NCBI GenBank assembly: GCA_013285855.1
Contig: JABDGW010000036.1
Coordinates: 1-32,923, forward strand
Length of the DNA stretch: 32,923 nucleotides
Reading direction: 5' to 3'
Source: Bacteroidota bacterium
Lineage (GTDB): Bacteria; Bacteroidota; Bacteroidia; Chitinophagales; Chitinophagaceae
Positions 17,175-24,125 of the stretch are shown here, one piece after another. The notes under the pieces were generated by a model, which did not search any database, was not told where the DNA came from, and was given only the letters and a program-made list of their open reading frames with translations. The position numbers and the translations under genes were made by a program. Numbering within the stretch: position 1 is the stretch's first letter; every line of letters begins with the position of its first letter.

Positions 17175-17711
17175 TTACTGCTTTATGATTGGTTTATTGC
17201 AAAGGACTTTCCAACTATTAACGATACCCATATTTATAAACCCTAAATATTTTAGGTCGTCAAAACCTTTTTCCAAATCGTCGACATTTGAATAGAAGAA
17301 ATTGTCAATTTTTTTGAAAACTTTTCCATCTTTGATTAAACACAATGTTTTATTTTGATTAAATTGTTTATGCCATAATCTTGTTGCGATATACCCGTTA
17401 AACTCGTCAAATAAATAAGTTTTACTCTGCCTTGTAAACAAATTCTTAAAAGAAATGGCTTTTGAATTTGGGTACTCACAGTGAATAGTTATTGAACTTG
17501 CTCTTAATGAAAGAACTGTTCCCCAGAATAGTAAATTGAATAAAAAGAGAATTATAAAACCATAAAAAGCCTTTTGATTGGGAATGTCCATATTAAGAAT
17601 ACGGAAATTGTAATAATATTGAGTCATGCAACAAATAATAAAAAAGATAGAAGCCGCAATCGCCGCGATACCAAACCAAAATCCAAATGTTTTGTGTTCA
17701 GATTGTATCAT
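17175..17711 (-). CDS. Two-TM membrane protein of unknown function, 178 aa
   Basis: Two hydrophobic segments, about 10-31 (FGFWFGIAAIAASIFFIICCM) and 46-67 (AFYGFIILFLFNLLFWGTVLSL), are followed by a soluble C-terminal domain of about 110 residues. That domain starts ITIHCEYPNSKAISFKNLF and contains FNGYIATRLWHKQFNQNKTLCLIKDGKVFKKIDNFFYSNVDDLEKGF. Two TM segments followed by a PH-like strand-rich domain resemble YcxB/PH-type small membrane proteins, but no clear motif supports that. ATG start at 17711; GTTAGCGAC (17726-17734) lies 14 bases upstream. It is AT-rich and part of the single-gene-unit array. Confidence 0.75.
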   Translation of the reverse strand: MIQSEHKTFGFWFGIAAIAASIFFIICCMTQYYYNFRILNMDIPNQKAFYGFIILFLFNLLFWGTVLSLRASSITIHCEYPNSKAISFKNLFTRQSKTYLFDEFNGYIATRLWHKQFNQNKTLCLIKDGKVFKKIDNFFYSNVDDLEKGFDDLKYLGFINMGIVNSWKVLCNKPIIKQ

Positions 17712-17767
17712 AAATTTCCTTTCATGTCGCTAACTAAAGTGATTGATTAAGTCTTACAATAAACGAT

Positions 17768-18187
17768 CTACTCCTTGTATTTCTCATTTTTAAGTTCACT
17801 TGCTCTTCTATTAAGTTCGTCCGTTAGGTCAACGCTTTTTAATTTTTCATTTTCAATTTTGTAAGCAGCGTTACCAATGTCACTACTAAATAAAATTATT
17901 GTGTCTTTTATTCTGTCCCAACCGGCAGCCCATTTATTAGAGTCTCCAGCACCTGTATTAAAGTCTGATAATAATTTTCCCTTTGAATTGTAGAGATGAA
18001 TAATTACATCTGCAAAGTCATCTTTTTTATTATTAGTACGATTTACGGTTGTCGTTATGTAATATTTTGTTGTGGGAGAAACAGTCTTGTCACTTTTGTC
18101 ATCAGTAAAATATCTGCTACCGCTTAAACGGCAACTTGTCAAGCATAATAATAAGATAAAAGTCAGTATAGTTTGTTGCACTTTCAA
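17768..18187 (-). CDS. Putative lipoprotein, 139 aa, unknown function
   Basis: The open frame reaches a TTG at 18211, but that start would fall inside a strong promoter (18214-18246 region) and lacks a signal. A TTG at 18185-18187 gives MKVQQTILTFILLLCLTSC, a proper lipoprotein signal with lipobox LTSC, so this rare start is preferred; a GTG two codons later is the other option. The mature part reads RLSGSRYF, then KYYITTTVNRTNNKKDDFADVIIHLYNSKGKLLSDFNTGAGDSNKWAAGWDRIKDTIILFSSDIGNAAYKIENEKL, a small beta-rich domain common in Bacteroidota lipoproteins. It is the upstream-most gene of the 13-18 kb array and has its own promoter. Confidence 0.75.
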   Translation of the reverse strand: MKVQQTILTFILLLCLTSCRLSGSRYFTDDKSDKTVSPTTKYYITTTVNRTNNKKDDFADVIIHLYNSKGKLLSDFNTGAGDSNKWAAGWDRIKDTIILFSSDIGNAAYKIENEKLKSVDLTDELNRRASELKNEKYKE

Positions 18188-18208
18188 GCTGTCAAATAAG
18201 GTTGCATA

Positions 18209-18253
18209 CAACTCAAATATAGTCGCAATAATCGCAGTTTGCCAAATATTGTA
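18209..18253 (-). promoter_or_regulatory. Bacteroidota-type promoter, repeated module
   Basis: The minus strand carries TTTG (complement of 18243-18246), 21 bases, then TATATTTG (complement of 18214-18221), an excellent match to the Bacteroidota -33/-7 consensus. About 45 bases, including the spacer, recur almost unchanged at 31724-31770 before another lipoprotein-like gene. Transcription would start around 18205-18209, just before the TTG start at 18187. Confidence 0.75.
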
Positions 18254-18324
18254 TGCTGCATTTCAATACATTAAATAGGTTGCTGTGTACTCTTCCTTTG
18301 TTATAAAGTCATCATCTTTACAAT

Positions 18325-18568
18325 AAAAGAAACCTATTTTCCTCTAAAAGAACCCTCTTTTGTTATAAAAGAAACCTCTTTTGCTCCAAAAGAAACCTCT
18401 TTTGCTCTAAAAGAAACCTCTTTTGCTCTAAAAGAAACCTCTTTTGCTCCAAAAGAAACCCATTTTACTCCAAAAGAAACCCATTTTACTCCAAAAGAAA
18501 CCCATTTTACTCCAAAAGAAACCCATTTTACTCCAAAAGATACCCACTTTACTCTAAAAGATACACCC
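18325..18568. repeat. 21-bp tandem repeat, 11 units plus a partial
   Basis: Units of exactly 21 bases, AAAAGAAACCTCTTTTGCTC or AAAAGAAACCCATTTTACTC plus one base, run from 18325 to 18555, with a partial twelfth unit to 18568. Two sub-types are grouped: CCTCTTTTGCT units (3-6) and CCCATTTTACT units (7-10), with diverged ends. AAAAGA and TCTTTT-type segments within a unit are complementary. The minus strand can be read as a heptad VSFGAKE/VSFGVKW peptide, but that frame has no credible start. Confidence 0.95.
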
Positions 18569-18584
18569 AATGCACGATAATCAC

Positions 18585-18648
18585 TTTGCCGGTGTTCCTT
18601 ACCAGCCAATAATTTATACGTCTTTTGCCATTGGTAAAGAACACCGCT
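18585..18648. repeat. R2 hairpin repeat
   Basis: TTTGCCGGTGTTCCTTACCA pairs with a TTGGTAAAGAACACC arm around an AATTTATACGTCTTTT centre. It is the first of six or seven copies of the R2 family in the window. Confidence 0.8.
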
Positions 18649-18653
18649 GATAG

Positions 18654-18689
18654 AAAAAATGGCTGCCTGTTTTAACAACGCAGGCAACC
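18654..18689 (-). terminator. Likely rho-independent terminator of the sulfatase operon
   Basis: On the minus strand TGCCTGCGTTGTTAAAACAG followed by GCA forms a stem TGCCTG/CAGGCA, followed within a few bases by ATTTTTTCT. It lies 11 bases past the sulfatase stop codon. Confidence 0.65.
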
Positions 18690-18699
18690 ATTTCTATGC

Positions 18700-20226
18700 T
18701 TAGTTTTTTGGTGTAGTCATTTCCCGCATCACTTCATCCAGGTTAAAACTTGCCGGTTTTGCCCGTGGTGGAAATTCTTTGAACGACTGAAGCCATTTGG
18801 CAACCATAGCTGTTGCTCCATACATCATATAAGCATGGTGTACAAACCACTGGTCGTATAGCAACGACTTGTCACCACGTTCAAACGGGTCCTCGTACAG
18901 GTCGAAAAGTTTGCCCATCCGGAGCTTATCGAATCCTTCTCTCCATACATCCAAGCCTTCATTATTATTCTCAATAAACACCATTTTCCAGCGATTATAG
19001 CGGATACCAAAAACATCCCCATCATCACTCCAGTAAATAAACTCTTTTCGCGGTGACTCTTTTACATCGCCTTTCAAAAAAGGCAATAGATTATAACCGT
19101 CGAGATGAACCTTATAGGTTGTTTTACCGATCGTATAACCCTTCATACATTTTGATACCACACTTGTATCGCCTGCCGCAGCACAGAAGGTTGGGATAAA
19201 ATCTTCATGTGCACATATATCATTAACAATAGTTCCTGGCTTGATAACTCCGGGCCAACGCATGAGTGTTGGAACTCTGTATGCTCCTTCCCAATTGGTT
19301 GCTTTTTCTCCGCGAAATGGTGTACTTCCTCCATCGGGCCAGGTCATTAATTCTGCACCGTTATCGGTAGTGAATACAACGATCGTATTGTTGGCAATAC
19401 CCAGGTCATCCAGTTCCTTTAACAACTTGCCTACATTATCATCCAACTCAGACATACCATCCGCCTGCAGGCCGAGGCCTGTCTTGCCCTCATAGTCCTT
19501 GCCCAGGTGTGTCCAGATATGCATTCTCGTTGAATTATAATAACAGAAGAATGGTTTGTTCGCTTTATTTTGCCTGTCCATAAAATCTATGGCCGCACTG
19601 GTGAATTCTTCATCTACCGTTTTCATGCGTTCAATGGTGAGCGGACCTGTATCTTCAATTTTCTGCGTTCCATCCGGATTGGCCCAGCAGTGCAATACGC
19701 CGCGTGGCCCGAACATCTTTTTGTATTCAGGATTCTTTGGATAATCAGGATCTTCCGGTTCTTCTTCTGCATTGAGGTGATAGAGATTTCCGAAGAACTC
19801 ATCAAAACCGTGCATAGTAGGAAGAAACTCATCTTTATCACCGAGGTGATTTTTGCCAAATTGCCCTGTGGCATACCCGTATGCTTTTAGAAAATTAGCT
19901 ACAGAAGGATCTTCTGCGCGAAGACCAGCATCTGCTCCCGGTAAGCCAACCTTTGTTAACCCTGTGCGGATGGGTGACTGGCCGGTTATAAAAGCAGCAC
20001 GGCCAGCGGTACAACTTTGCTGTCCATACCAGGTCATGAACATCGCTCCTTCATTCGCAATGCGATCAATGTTGGGCGTTTTAAAACCCATCATGCCACG
20101 GTTGTAGCAACTTGGATTGAACCAACCAATATCATCACCCATAATGACGAGGATGTTTGGCTTTTGCTGGGCTTGCAGCAAAACTGCCAGGAAAAGGCAG
20201 ATGAGCATAATTGATGTTTTTTTCAT
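18700..20226 (-). CDS. Exported arylsulfatase
   Basis: A 508-residue sulfatase with a signal peptide (residues 1-20, cleavage near LQAQ). The fold starts PNILVIMGDDIGWFN (metal-binding Asp31, Asp32). The catalytic Cys72 is in SCTAGRAAFITGQSP, where C-T-A-G-R replaces the usual C-x-P/A-S-R; this variant is known in a branch of arylsulfatases and the Cys would still be converted to formylglycine by a maturase or FGE, none of which is in this window. Other active-site residues are in GQFGKNHLGD, TTDNGAE (Asp288, Asn289) and GEKATNWEGAYRVP (Lys308). It would hydrolyse sulfate esters in the periplasm or outside the cell. It follows the HAD gene by 42 bases on the same strand and ends in a terminator. 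ATG at 20226. Confidence 0.94.
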   Translation of the reverse strand: MKKTSIMLICLFLAVLLQAQQKPNILVIMGDDIGWFNPSCYNRGMMGFKTPNIDRIANEGAMFMTWYGQQSCTAGRAAFITGQSPIRTGLTKVGLPGADAGLRAEDPSVANFLKAYGYATGQFGKNHLGDKDEFLPTMHGFDEFFGNLYHLNAEEEPEDPDYPKNPEYKKMFGPRGVLHCWANPDGTQKIEDTGPLTIERMKTVDEEFTSAAIDFMDRQNKANKPFFCYYNSTRMHIWTHLGKDYEGKTGLGLQADGMSELDDNVGKLLKELDDLGIANNTIVVFTTDNGAELMTWPDGGSTPFRGEKATNWEGAYRVPTLMRWPGVIKPGTIVNDICAHEDFIPTFCAAAGDTSVVSKCMKGYTIGKTTYKVHLDGYNLLPFLKGDVKESPRKEFIYWSDDGDVFGIRYNRWKMVFIENNNEGLDVWREGFDKLRMGKLFDLYEDPFERGDKSLLYDQWFVHHAYMMYGATAMVAKWLQSFKEFPPRAKPASFNLDEVMREMTTPKN

Positions 20227-20268
20227 AGTAGCTATTTATTGTTTACAATATGGTTTTAAAAATGTATG

Positions 20269-21297
20269 TTACCTGTTACCAAAAGGAAATACTTGTTTCC
20301 AGTCTTGCTTCATATCCACCAATACCCACCCATATTTTGGCGCATCATCCAGGCCTTTTTTCAATTTGCCGATGGATGAAGTGCTGTCATAAGCCCATTC
20401 TCTTACTGAATCTGTATGATGCACGATGACCTCCATGTGTGGTTCTGTGTTGGTACTTGTCCATTGTAGCATCTGGTAATCGCCATCTGAATTGCCTGCA
20501 GCAAAAACAGGTTTTTTACCTATGTGTTGATAAATACCAACAGGCTTGCCGGGACCGTCATTCATAAATTCAAAATCGGGCAAACGACGGATACCGGATG
20601 AATCATATTTTACTTTAAAAGAACTGCCAATTACCTGCTGTGGCGGAATACCATAGACTTTTTCCGCGAATGCACGCATAAAAGATATATCACCACCGGA
20701 AACAATAAATGTTTGAAAACCGTTACCGCGCAGGTATTGCAATAGTTCCAGCATTGGCTGGTAGATCATTTCTGTATATCTTTTTTTTGTAACGGGGTTA
20801 GTGGCTGTATCTGCCCATTCCCTTACCGATCTGTCAAATTCATCGCCGGACATACCACCATAAGTAACACTCATTATGGCGAGCAAACCTTTTTCACCGG
20901 AAGCCAAAGCACCCTTAATATTCCCTTCCAGTACGGATTTAAATGGCTCTTCCGTTTTCCACCCGGGATGCTGTGGCGCCATTTGATGTATTTTGTCAAA
21001 AGAATAGAAGAGCTGGAAATATAATGGTTGCTCGCTCCATAGCGTTCCGTCATTGTCAAAAACAGCAATGCGGTCATTAACGGGAATAAAACCTGTGCTG
21101 CCTTCTTTGGTTGCATTGGTTACAAAACCAATAATAGCTTTTTTTACATCGCCATCATTCCATGAAGACAGAGGATCATCCTGCAAAACGGCATGCGAAG
21201 TTATTTGAGTTTCCGGGCCAGTATGTTTTGTACTATATCCACCGGCAGTAAGTAAAATAAAACCACAGGTTAACCATTGCAGCAGGTTATGTTTCAT
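20269..21297 (-). CDS. Exported HAD-family phosphatase
   Basis: A 342-residue HAD hydrolase of the phosphoserine-phosphatase-like branch. Motif I is AVFDNDGTLW with nucleophile Asp81 and Asp83; motif II is FIVSGGD (Ser200); motif III/IV is FAAGNSDGDYQM (Asp271, Asp273). The unusual DNDGT motif I is typical of the periplasmic HAD proteins found beside sulfatases. The N-terminus (MKHNLLQWLTCGFILLTAGG) is a signal peptide; no lipobox Cys follows GG. A helical cap domain covers about 90-185. It is the first gene of a two-gene operon with the arylsulfatase, suggesting joint processing of an exported substrate, perhaps a sulfated or phosphorylated sugar or ester (inference). ATG at 21297. Confidence 0.92.
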   Translation of the reverse strand: MKHNLLQWLTCGFILLTAGGYSTKHTGPETQITSHAVLQDDPLSSWNDGDVKKAIIGFVTNATKEGSTGFIPVNDRIAVFDNDGTLWSEQPLYFQLFYSFDKIHQMAPQHPGWKTEEPFKSVLEGNIKGALASGEKGLLAIMSVTYGGMSGDEFDRSVREWADTATNPVTKKRYTEMIYQPMLELLQYLRGNGFQTFIVSGGDISFMRAFAEKVYGIPPQQVIGSSFKVKYDSSGIRRLPDFEFMNDGPGKPVGIYQHIGKKPVFAAGNSDGDYQMLQWTSTNTEPHMEVIVHHTDSVREWAYDSTSSIGKLKKGLDDAPKYGWVLVDMKQDWKQVFPFGNR

Positions 21298-21700
21298 ACG
21301 TTAGCCTTTACTTTATTGATCAGTGTTCTGACAGTTTATTCCATGCTACCCATGTGAAGCATGGAGGCAGCGCTCATTTTGACATACACGACCGGCCTAA
21401 TGGATTTAACCATTGGGATGCATTTAATGCATGAACTGCAATACGAATGACAACATTAATTTTATAGCGGAGCTTTTCTTTTAAATAGCCGCATAATGGT
21501 AGTATGCAGTTATCAACGACCGGAAGTATTTTCACGTTACGCTTATTTAGTAGTAATCCATCTCTGCATTATCACTAAAAGCCAGCTAACTGTCGACAGT
21601 TCAAAATAAGTTATTTAAGCTATGATTATGAATAACTGTTTGTATTTTACCGTAAAATGAATGATGTGAAGATGAGCAGTGAGAGAAAGAATTTTATGCC

Positions 21701-21756
21701 TTTGCCGGCGGTCCTCACCAGCAAATAATTTGTACGTCTTTTGCCGTTGGTGAAGC
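21701..21756. repeat. R2 hairpin repeat
   Basis: TTTGCCGGCGGTCCTCACCA and TTTTGCCGTTGGTGAAG form the arms around AATTTGTACGTC. The right end lacks the GAACACGACGGCGGCGG tail seen in full copies. Confidence 0.8.
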
Positions 21757-21767
21757 ATTATTCAAAC

Positions 21768-21890
21768 AGCAGATTCCCGCCTTCGCGGGAATGACGGGCA
21801 AGAGGTTGATTTAATTAATAATCGTTTATAGGCAGGAATAAAACATAACCACTTGCCCGTCATTGCCAACTTGATTGGCAATCTGATGAT
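21768..21890. repeat. R4-like element, diverged copy
   Basis: TTCCCGCCTTCGCGGGAATG is followed by ACGGGCAAG, about 55 AT-rich bases, then CTTGCCCGTCAT and the hairpin TTGCCAACTTGATTGGCAA. ATGACGGGCAAG and CTTGCCCGTCAT are perfect inverted arms here, showing that the family forms an outer stem enclosing AT-rich DNA with hairpins outside it. Confidence 0.75.
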
Positions 21891-21977
21891 GAAGTTTTAT
21901 TCAATTATTAATTATAAGGTTTTCGCTTCGCGGGAATAACGTGTAGTTTGTTGATTGGTTTTATAAAAGTTTACGCC

Positions 21978-22048
21978 TTTGCCGGTGTTCCTCACCAGCA
22001 AATAATTTGTACGTCTTTTGTCGTTGGGGAAGAACACGACGGCGGCGG
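21978..22048. repeat. R2 hairpin repeat, full copy
   Basis: TTTGCCGGTGTTCCTCACCA at the left and GTTGGGGAAGAACACGACGG at the right form the arms, ending in GGCGGCGG about 15 bases from the stop of the receiver gene 22063-22488. Confidence 0.85.
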
Positions 22049-22062
22049 CTAAATTATTAGCA

Positions 22063-22488
22063 TTATAAAAAATTGTTTGGAGCAGAACAATGTTTCCAGT
22101 AATCCAATATTACTTTAATTTGTTCTTTTAAATCTGCATAGCTGCTGGGCTTTGTAAAAAATCCCTGGATGGATGTACTGTACGCTTCTATAACAGCCTT
22201 GTGATTGGCACTAGTTGTAAAGAATAAATAAGGAATACATTTAAGATGCAGATCAGCATTCTCTTTTAATTTTAGCCTTAATTCAATACCGCTAAGTTTG
22301 GGTAAGTTAATGTCTGAAAGAATAAGAAACAGGCTTTTATCATTGATAGTTAAAAATTCCAGTGCAGAATGTCCGTCTTCAAAGAAAATAATTTCGTTTG
22401 CACAGTTTAATTCTCTAAAAATTTCTTTAAGAAGAAATTGATCATCTAAATCATCTTCGATAACGAGAATAGCGCCTGCTTTGTTCAT
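22063..22488 (-). CDS. Orphan single-domain response regulator
   Basis: A 141-residue receiver (from the ATG at 22488; a longer frame to 22539 adds a non-conserved leader). The acidic pocket is IEDDLDDQ, the phosphoacceptor is Asp59 in ILSDINLPKLSG, the switch region is YLFFTTSAN, and Lys113 is in FFTKPSS. The C-terminus ends YWKHCSAPNNFL. It is strikingly similar to the receiver at 30472-30900 (both start MNK.G, share LKCIPYLFFTT..N.KAVI.AYS.S.QGFF.KP and end YW..C.AP), so the two are recent paralogues. No kinase is nearby. An R2 repeat follows its stop. Its job is phosphorelay or binding, with unknown partner. Confidence 0.93.
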   Translation of the reverse strand: MNKAGAILVIEDDLDDQFLLKEIFRELNCANEIIFFEDGHSALEFLTINDKSLFLILSDINLPKLSGIELRLKLKENADLHLKCIPYLFFTTSANHKAVIEAYSTSIQGFFTKPSSYADLKEQIKVILDYWKHCSAPNNFL

Positions 22489-22628
22489 GTAATAAATTTG
22501 GCCAGCTTTTTTAAGTACAACGGTTCGTGTTATTTGCACCCGAATATCTTTCTAATACTAAAAACAACAACAAGGTATTCTTTTTATATTGGGTTGTATG
22601 TTTTTAATTGAAGTAAATCTATTTATGC

Positions 22629-22700
22629 TTTTGTTGGTGTACGTGACTAACAAATAATTTATACGTCTTTTGCCGTGGGTGAGGAACACGACGGCGGCGG
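22629..22700. repeat. R2 hairpin repeat
   Basis: A somewhat diverged copy (TTTGTTGGTGTACGTGACTA at the left; CGTGGGTGAGGAACACGACG at the right) ending GGCGGCGG four bases before the stop of the membrane protein gene 22705-23358, so it may end that transcript. Confidence 0.75.
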
Positions 22701-22704
22701 AAAC

Positions 22705-23358
22705 CTATTGTTGTGCGCTGCCTTGCTTTTCTCCACCTGATTTTACTTGTTTATTTGATTCTTCAACTTTTATTATCATTGTTTTTCTCCATGAGTTCCA
22801 TTTATAAAATTGCTTTATCACAATGCCTATAACTCCTACTCTGAAAACGAAGACAAGCCATGGCATAATTTTATCGTCATAAGTATAAGGCACTTGCCAT
22901 TGCAATGGTTCACTAATTTTTATTCCAGGTATCAAATCGAATAACTGCCAAAAGTAGAAACCGTTTAATGCGCCTAATTCATTTTGAGGCGGAGTCGGTT
23001 TTAGTGAAATATATTTTTGATCAGATAAGAAGTATGTTAGTTCTCCAAAACAAACAATTGACAAAAGAATGATTAGAATCAAAATAGAAAATGGAATTAC
23101 AATTCCATACTGTTTACTTTCTTCAAATCTTGTGTAAAACGCCTTTCTGCTTACAAACCAGACACAGGAAAATAGAAAAATGAAACTTAGGATAATAGCG
23201 ATAACAAAAGCGATAAAATTAAGACCATGTAATAAATGTAAAATACCTTCGAGCACACCCGAAAACACGATTGCCGTATACGAATAATTCCAAAATATCA
23301 GAATCATTCCCTTTGAGGACTTCCACCAATTTATAGCGTTGCTGAAAATCTTTTTCAT
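22705..23358 (-). CDS. Membrane protein of unknown function, 217 aa
   Basis: Start at the ATG at 23356-23358 (a TTG two codons upstream is less likely). About four membrane segments are visible: 18-40 (MILIFWNYSYTAIVFSGVLEGIL), 45-67 (LNFIAFVIAIILSFIFLFSCVWF), 85-110 (YGIVIPFSILILIILLSIVCFGELTYF) and 165-182 (MPWLVFVFRVGVIGIVI). Between the third and fourth lies a polar loop with tryptophans (YISLKPTPPQNELGALNGFYFWQLFDLIPGIKISEPLQW). The C-terminal tail is polar and lysine-rich (KVEESNKQVKSGGEKQ). The NGFYFWQLFDLIPGIKI loop is like those in putative ion-channel-type membrane proteins, but no family is assigned. It is followed by an R2 repeat. Confidence 0.8.
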   Translation of the reverse strand: MKKIFSNAINWWKSSKGMILIFWNYSYTAIVFSGVLEGILHLLHGLNFIAFVIAIILSFIFLFSCVWFVSRKAFYTRFEESKQYGIVIPFSILILIILLSIVCFGELTYFLSDQKYISLKPTPPQNELGALNGFYFWQLFDLIPGIKISEPLQWQVPYTYDDKIMPWLVFVFRVGVIGIVIKQFYKWNSWRKTMIIKVEESNKQVKSGGEKQGSAQQ

Positions 23359-23461
23359 TTTCAAAATAGCGTTGACACCTGTTTATTTCATGCACTAAAG
23401 TTGATAGTTGCACTGTCATCATGAGGTTGTGCACAACGGCCAGATGAAGATAAATAAATAA

Positions 23462-23668
23462 TTGAGCTTAATAACAGAGCAATGTCCCCTGGCTAACACA
23501 CATAGCTATTTAGGAAACATTACGGGAAAGGAAAATGTTGTTGCTGAAACCAGAGATGTAAATGAGTTGTTTTGGACGCTCATTTCCTTCTTGATAATTC
23601 TACCTGTATCTGTATTGATATTTCTAAAGGTAATAGACAAAATAAAGAAAGCTACTAAAAAGAAATAA
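23462..23668 (+). CDS. Possible small single-TM protein
   Basis: The frame ends in a convincing membrane anchor, ELFWTLISFLIILPVSVLIFLKVIDKIKKATKKK, with a positively charged tail, but it has no ATG. The first start is a TTG at 23462, and residues 10-25 are encoded by a 42-base repeat (23490-23531) also found at 23961-24002, so the real start may be a later TTG (in NELFW) or the frame may be a remnant. It lies 22 bases before another small membrane gene on the same strand. Function unknown. Confidence 0.35.
   Translation: MSLITEQCPLANTHSYLGNITGKENVVAETRDVNELFWTLISFLIILPVSVLIFLKVIDKIKKATKKK
23490..23531. repeat. 42-bp direct repeat, copy 1
   Basis: TGGCTAACACACATAGCTAT continues with TTAGGAAACATTACGGGAAA and GG; copy 2 at 23961-24002 is about 90 percent identical by eye. 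The two flank the small-gene pair 23462-23870. Confidence 0.8.
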
Positions 23669-23690
23669 ATAAAATTACTTTTATTGCTGC

Positions 23691-23870
23691 ATGAGCGACT
23701 ACAGTATACTTGGTCTTGTTGGTATATTAATGACGATTATTTGGTTCATAATTCCCTCTTTTTCTAAGAGAATCATAAGAAGATTTGAACTAAGCAATGA
23801 AACTGTAGCCGTTCTTTTCATTCTATGGATTATATGGGGAGTAATAGCCGGAATCATTTTAGCAAATTAA
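23691..23870 (+). CDS. Small two-TM membrane protein, 59 aa
   Basis: An ATG at 23691 opens a 59-codon frame ending in TAA at 23868-23870. It has two hydrophobic segments, SILGLVGILMTIIWFIIPSF and VAVLFILWIIWGVIAGIILA, joined by a basic turn with Lys-Arg and Arg-Arg (SKRIIRRFELSNE). A hairpin membrane protein with a clear positive-inside loop is a typical real small gene, so it is called despite its size. It starts 22 bases after the preceding small frame. No family was recognised. Confidence 0.6.
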   Translation: MSDYSILGLVGILMTIIWFIIPSFSKRIIRRFELSNETVAVLFILWIIWGVIAGIILAN

Positions 23871-23960
23871 AGCGCAGCATTTTAATAACAGGCCTTGATA
23901 TTAATTTTTGTTTATGGCAAACGTTTTTGGTGTTGGTTGTTTGCCCAATTTAATATCCAC

Positions 23961-24002
23961 TGGCTAACATACATAGCTATTCAGGAGGCATTACGGGAAA
24001 GG
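23961..24002. repeat. 42-bp direct repeat, copy 2
   Basis: TGGCTAACATACATAGCTAT continues with TCAGGAGGCATTACGGGAAA and GG, the partner of 23490-23531. It lies upstream of the MBL gene. Confidence 0.8.
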
Positions 24003-24125
24003 CAATTAATTAATGTAGCAATAAATCATCTTTAATTGTTTTAGTTGAACAAGCTATACCTTATTATTATTCTGCACGCTCTTTGTAAAGTATGTTGTAT
24101 TAAAACCGATTCTTAAAAAATATTT

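Larger units (their letters stand above)
21298..22062. other. Repeat-rich intergenic region, no gene seen
   Basis: 765 bases without a convincing gene. It contains a CCATGCT...AGCATGG hairpin (21341-21364), a perfect palindrome ACTGTCGACAGT (21589-21600), R2 copies at 21701-21756 and 21978-22048, and a diverged R4-like element at 21768-21890. The first 300 bases presumably carry the promoter of the HAD-sulfatase operon, but no clear TAnnTTTG box was found. Confidence 0.6.

Noticed and set aside
18334..18687. 117-aa minus-strand frame covering the 21-bp tandem repeat and an R2 repeat
   Set aside because: It starts with TTG, runs through the sulfatase terminator and an R2 hairpin, and its sequence is mostly a VSFGAKE heptad produced by the DNA repeat. 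Listed as a repeat, not a gene.
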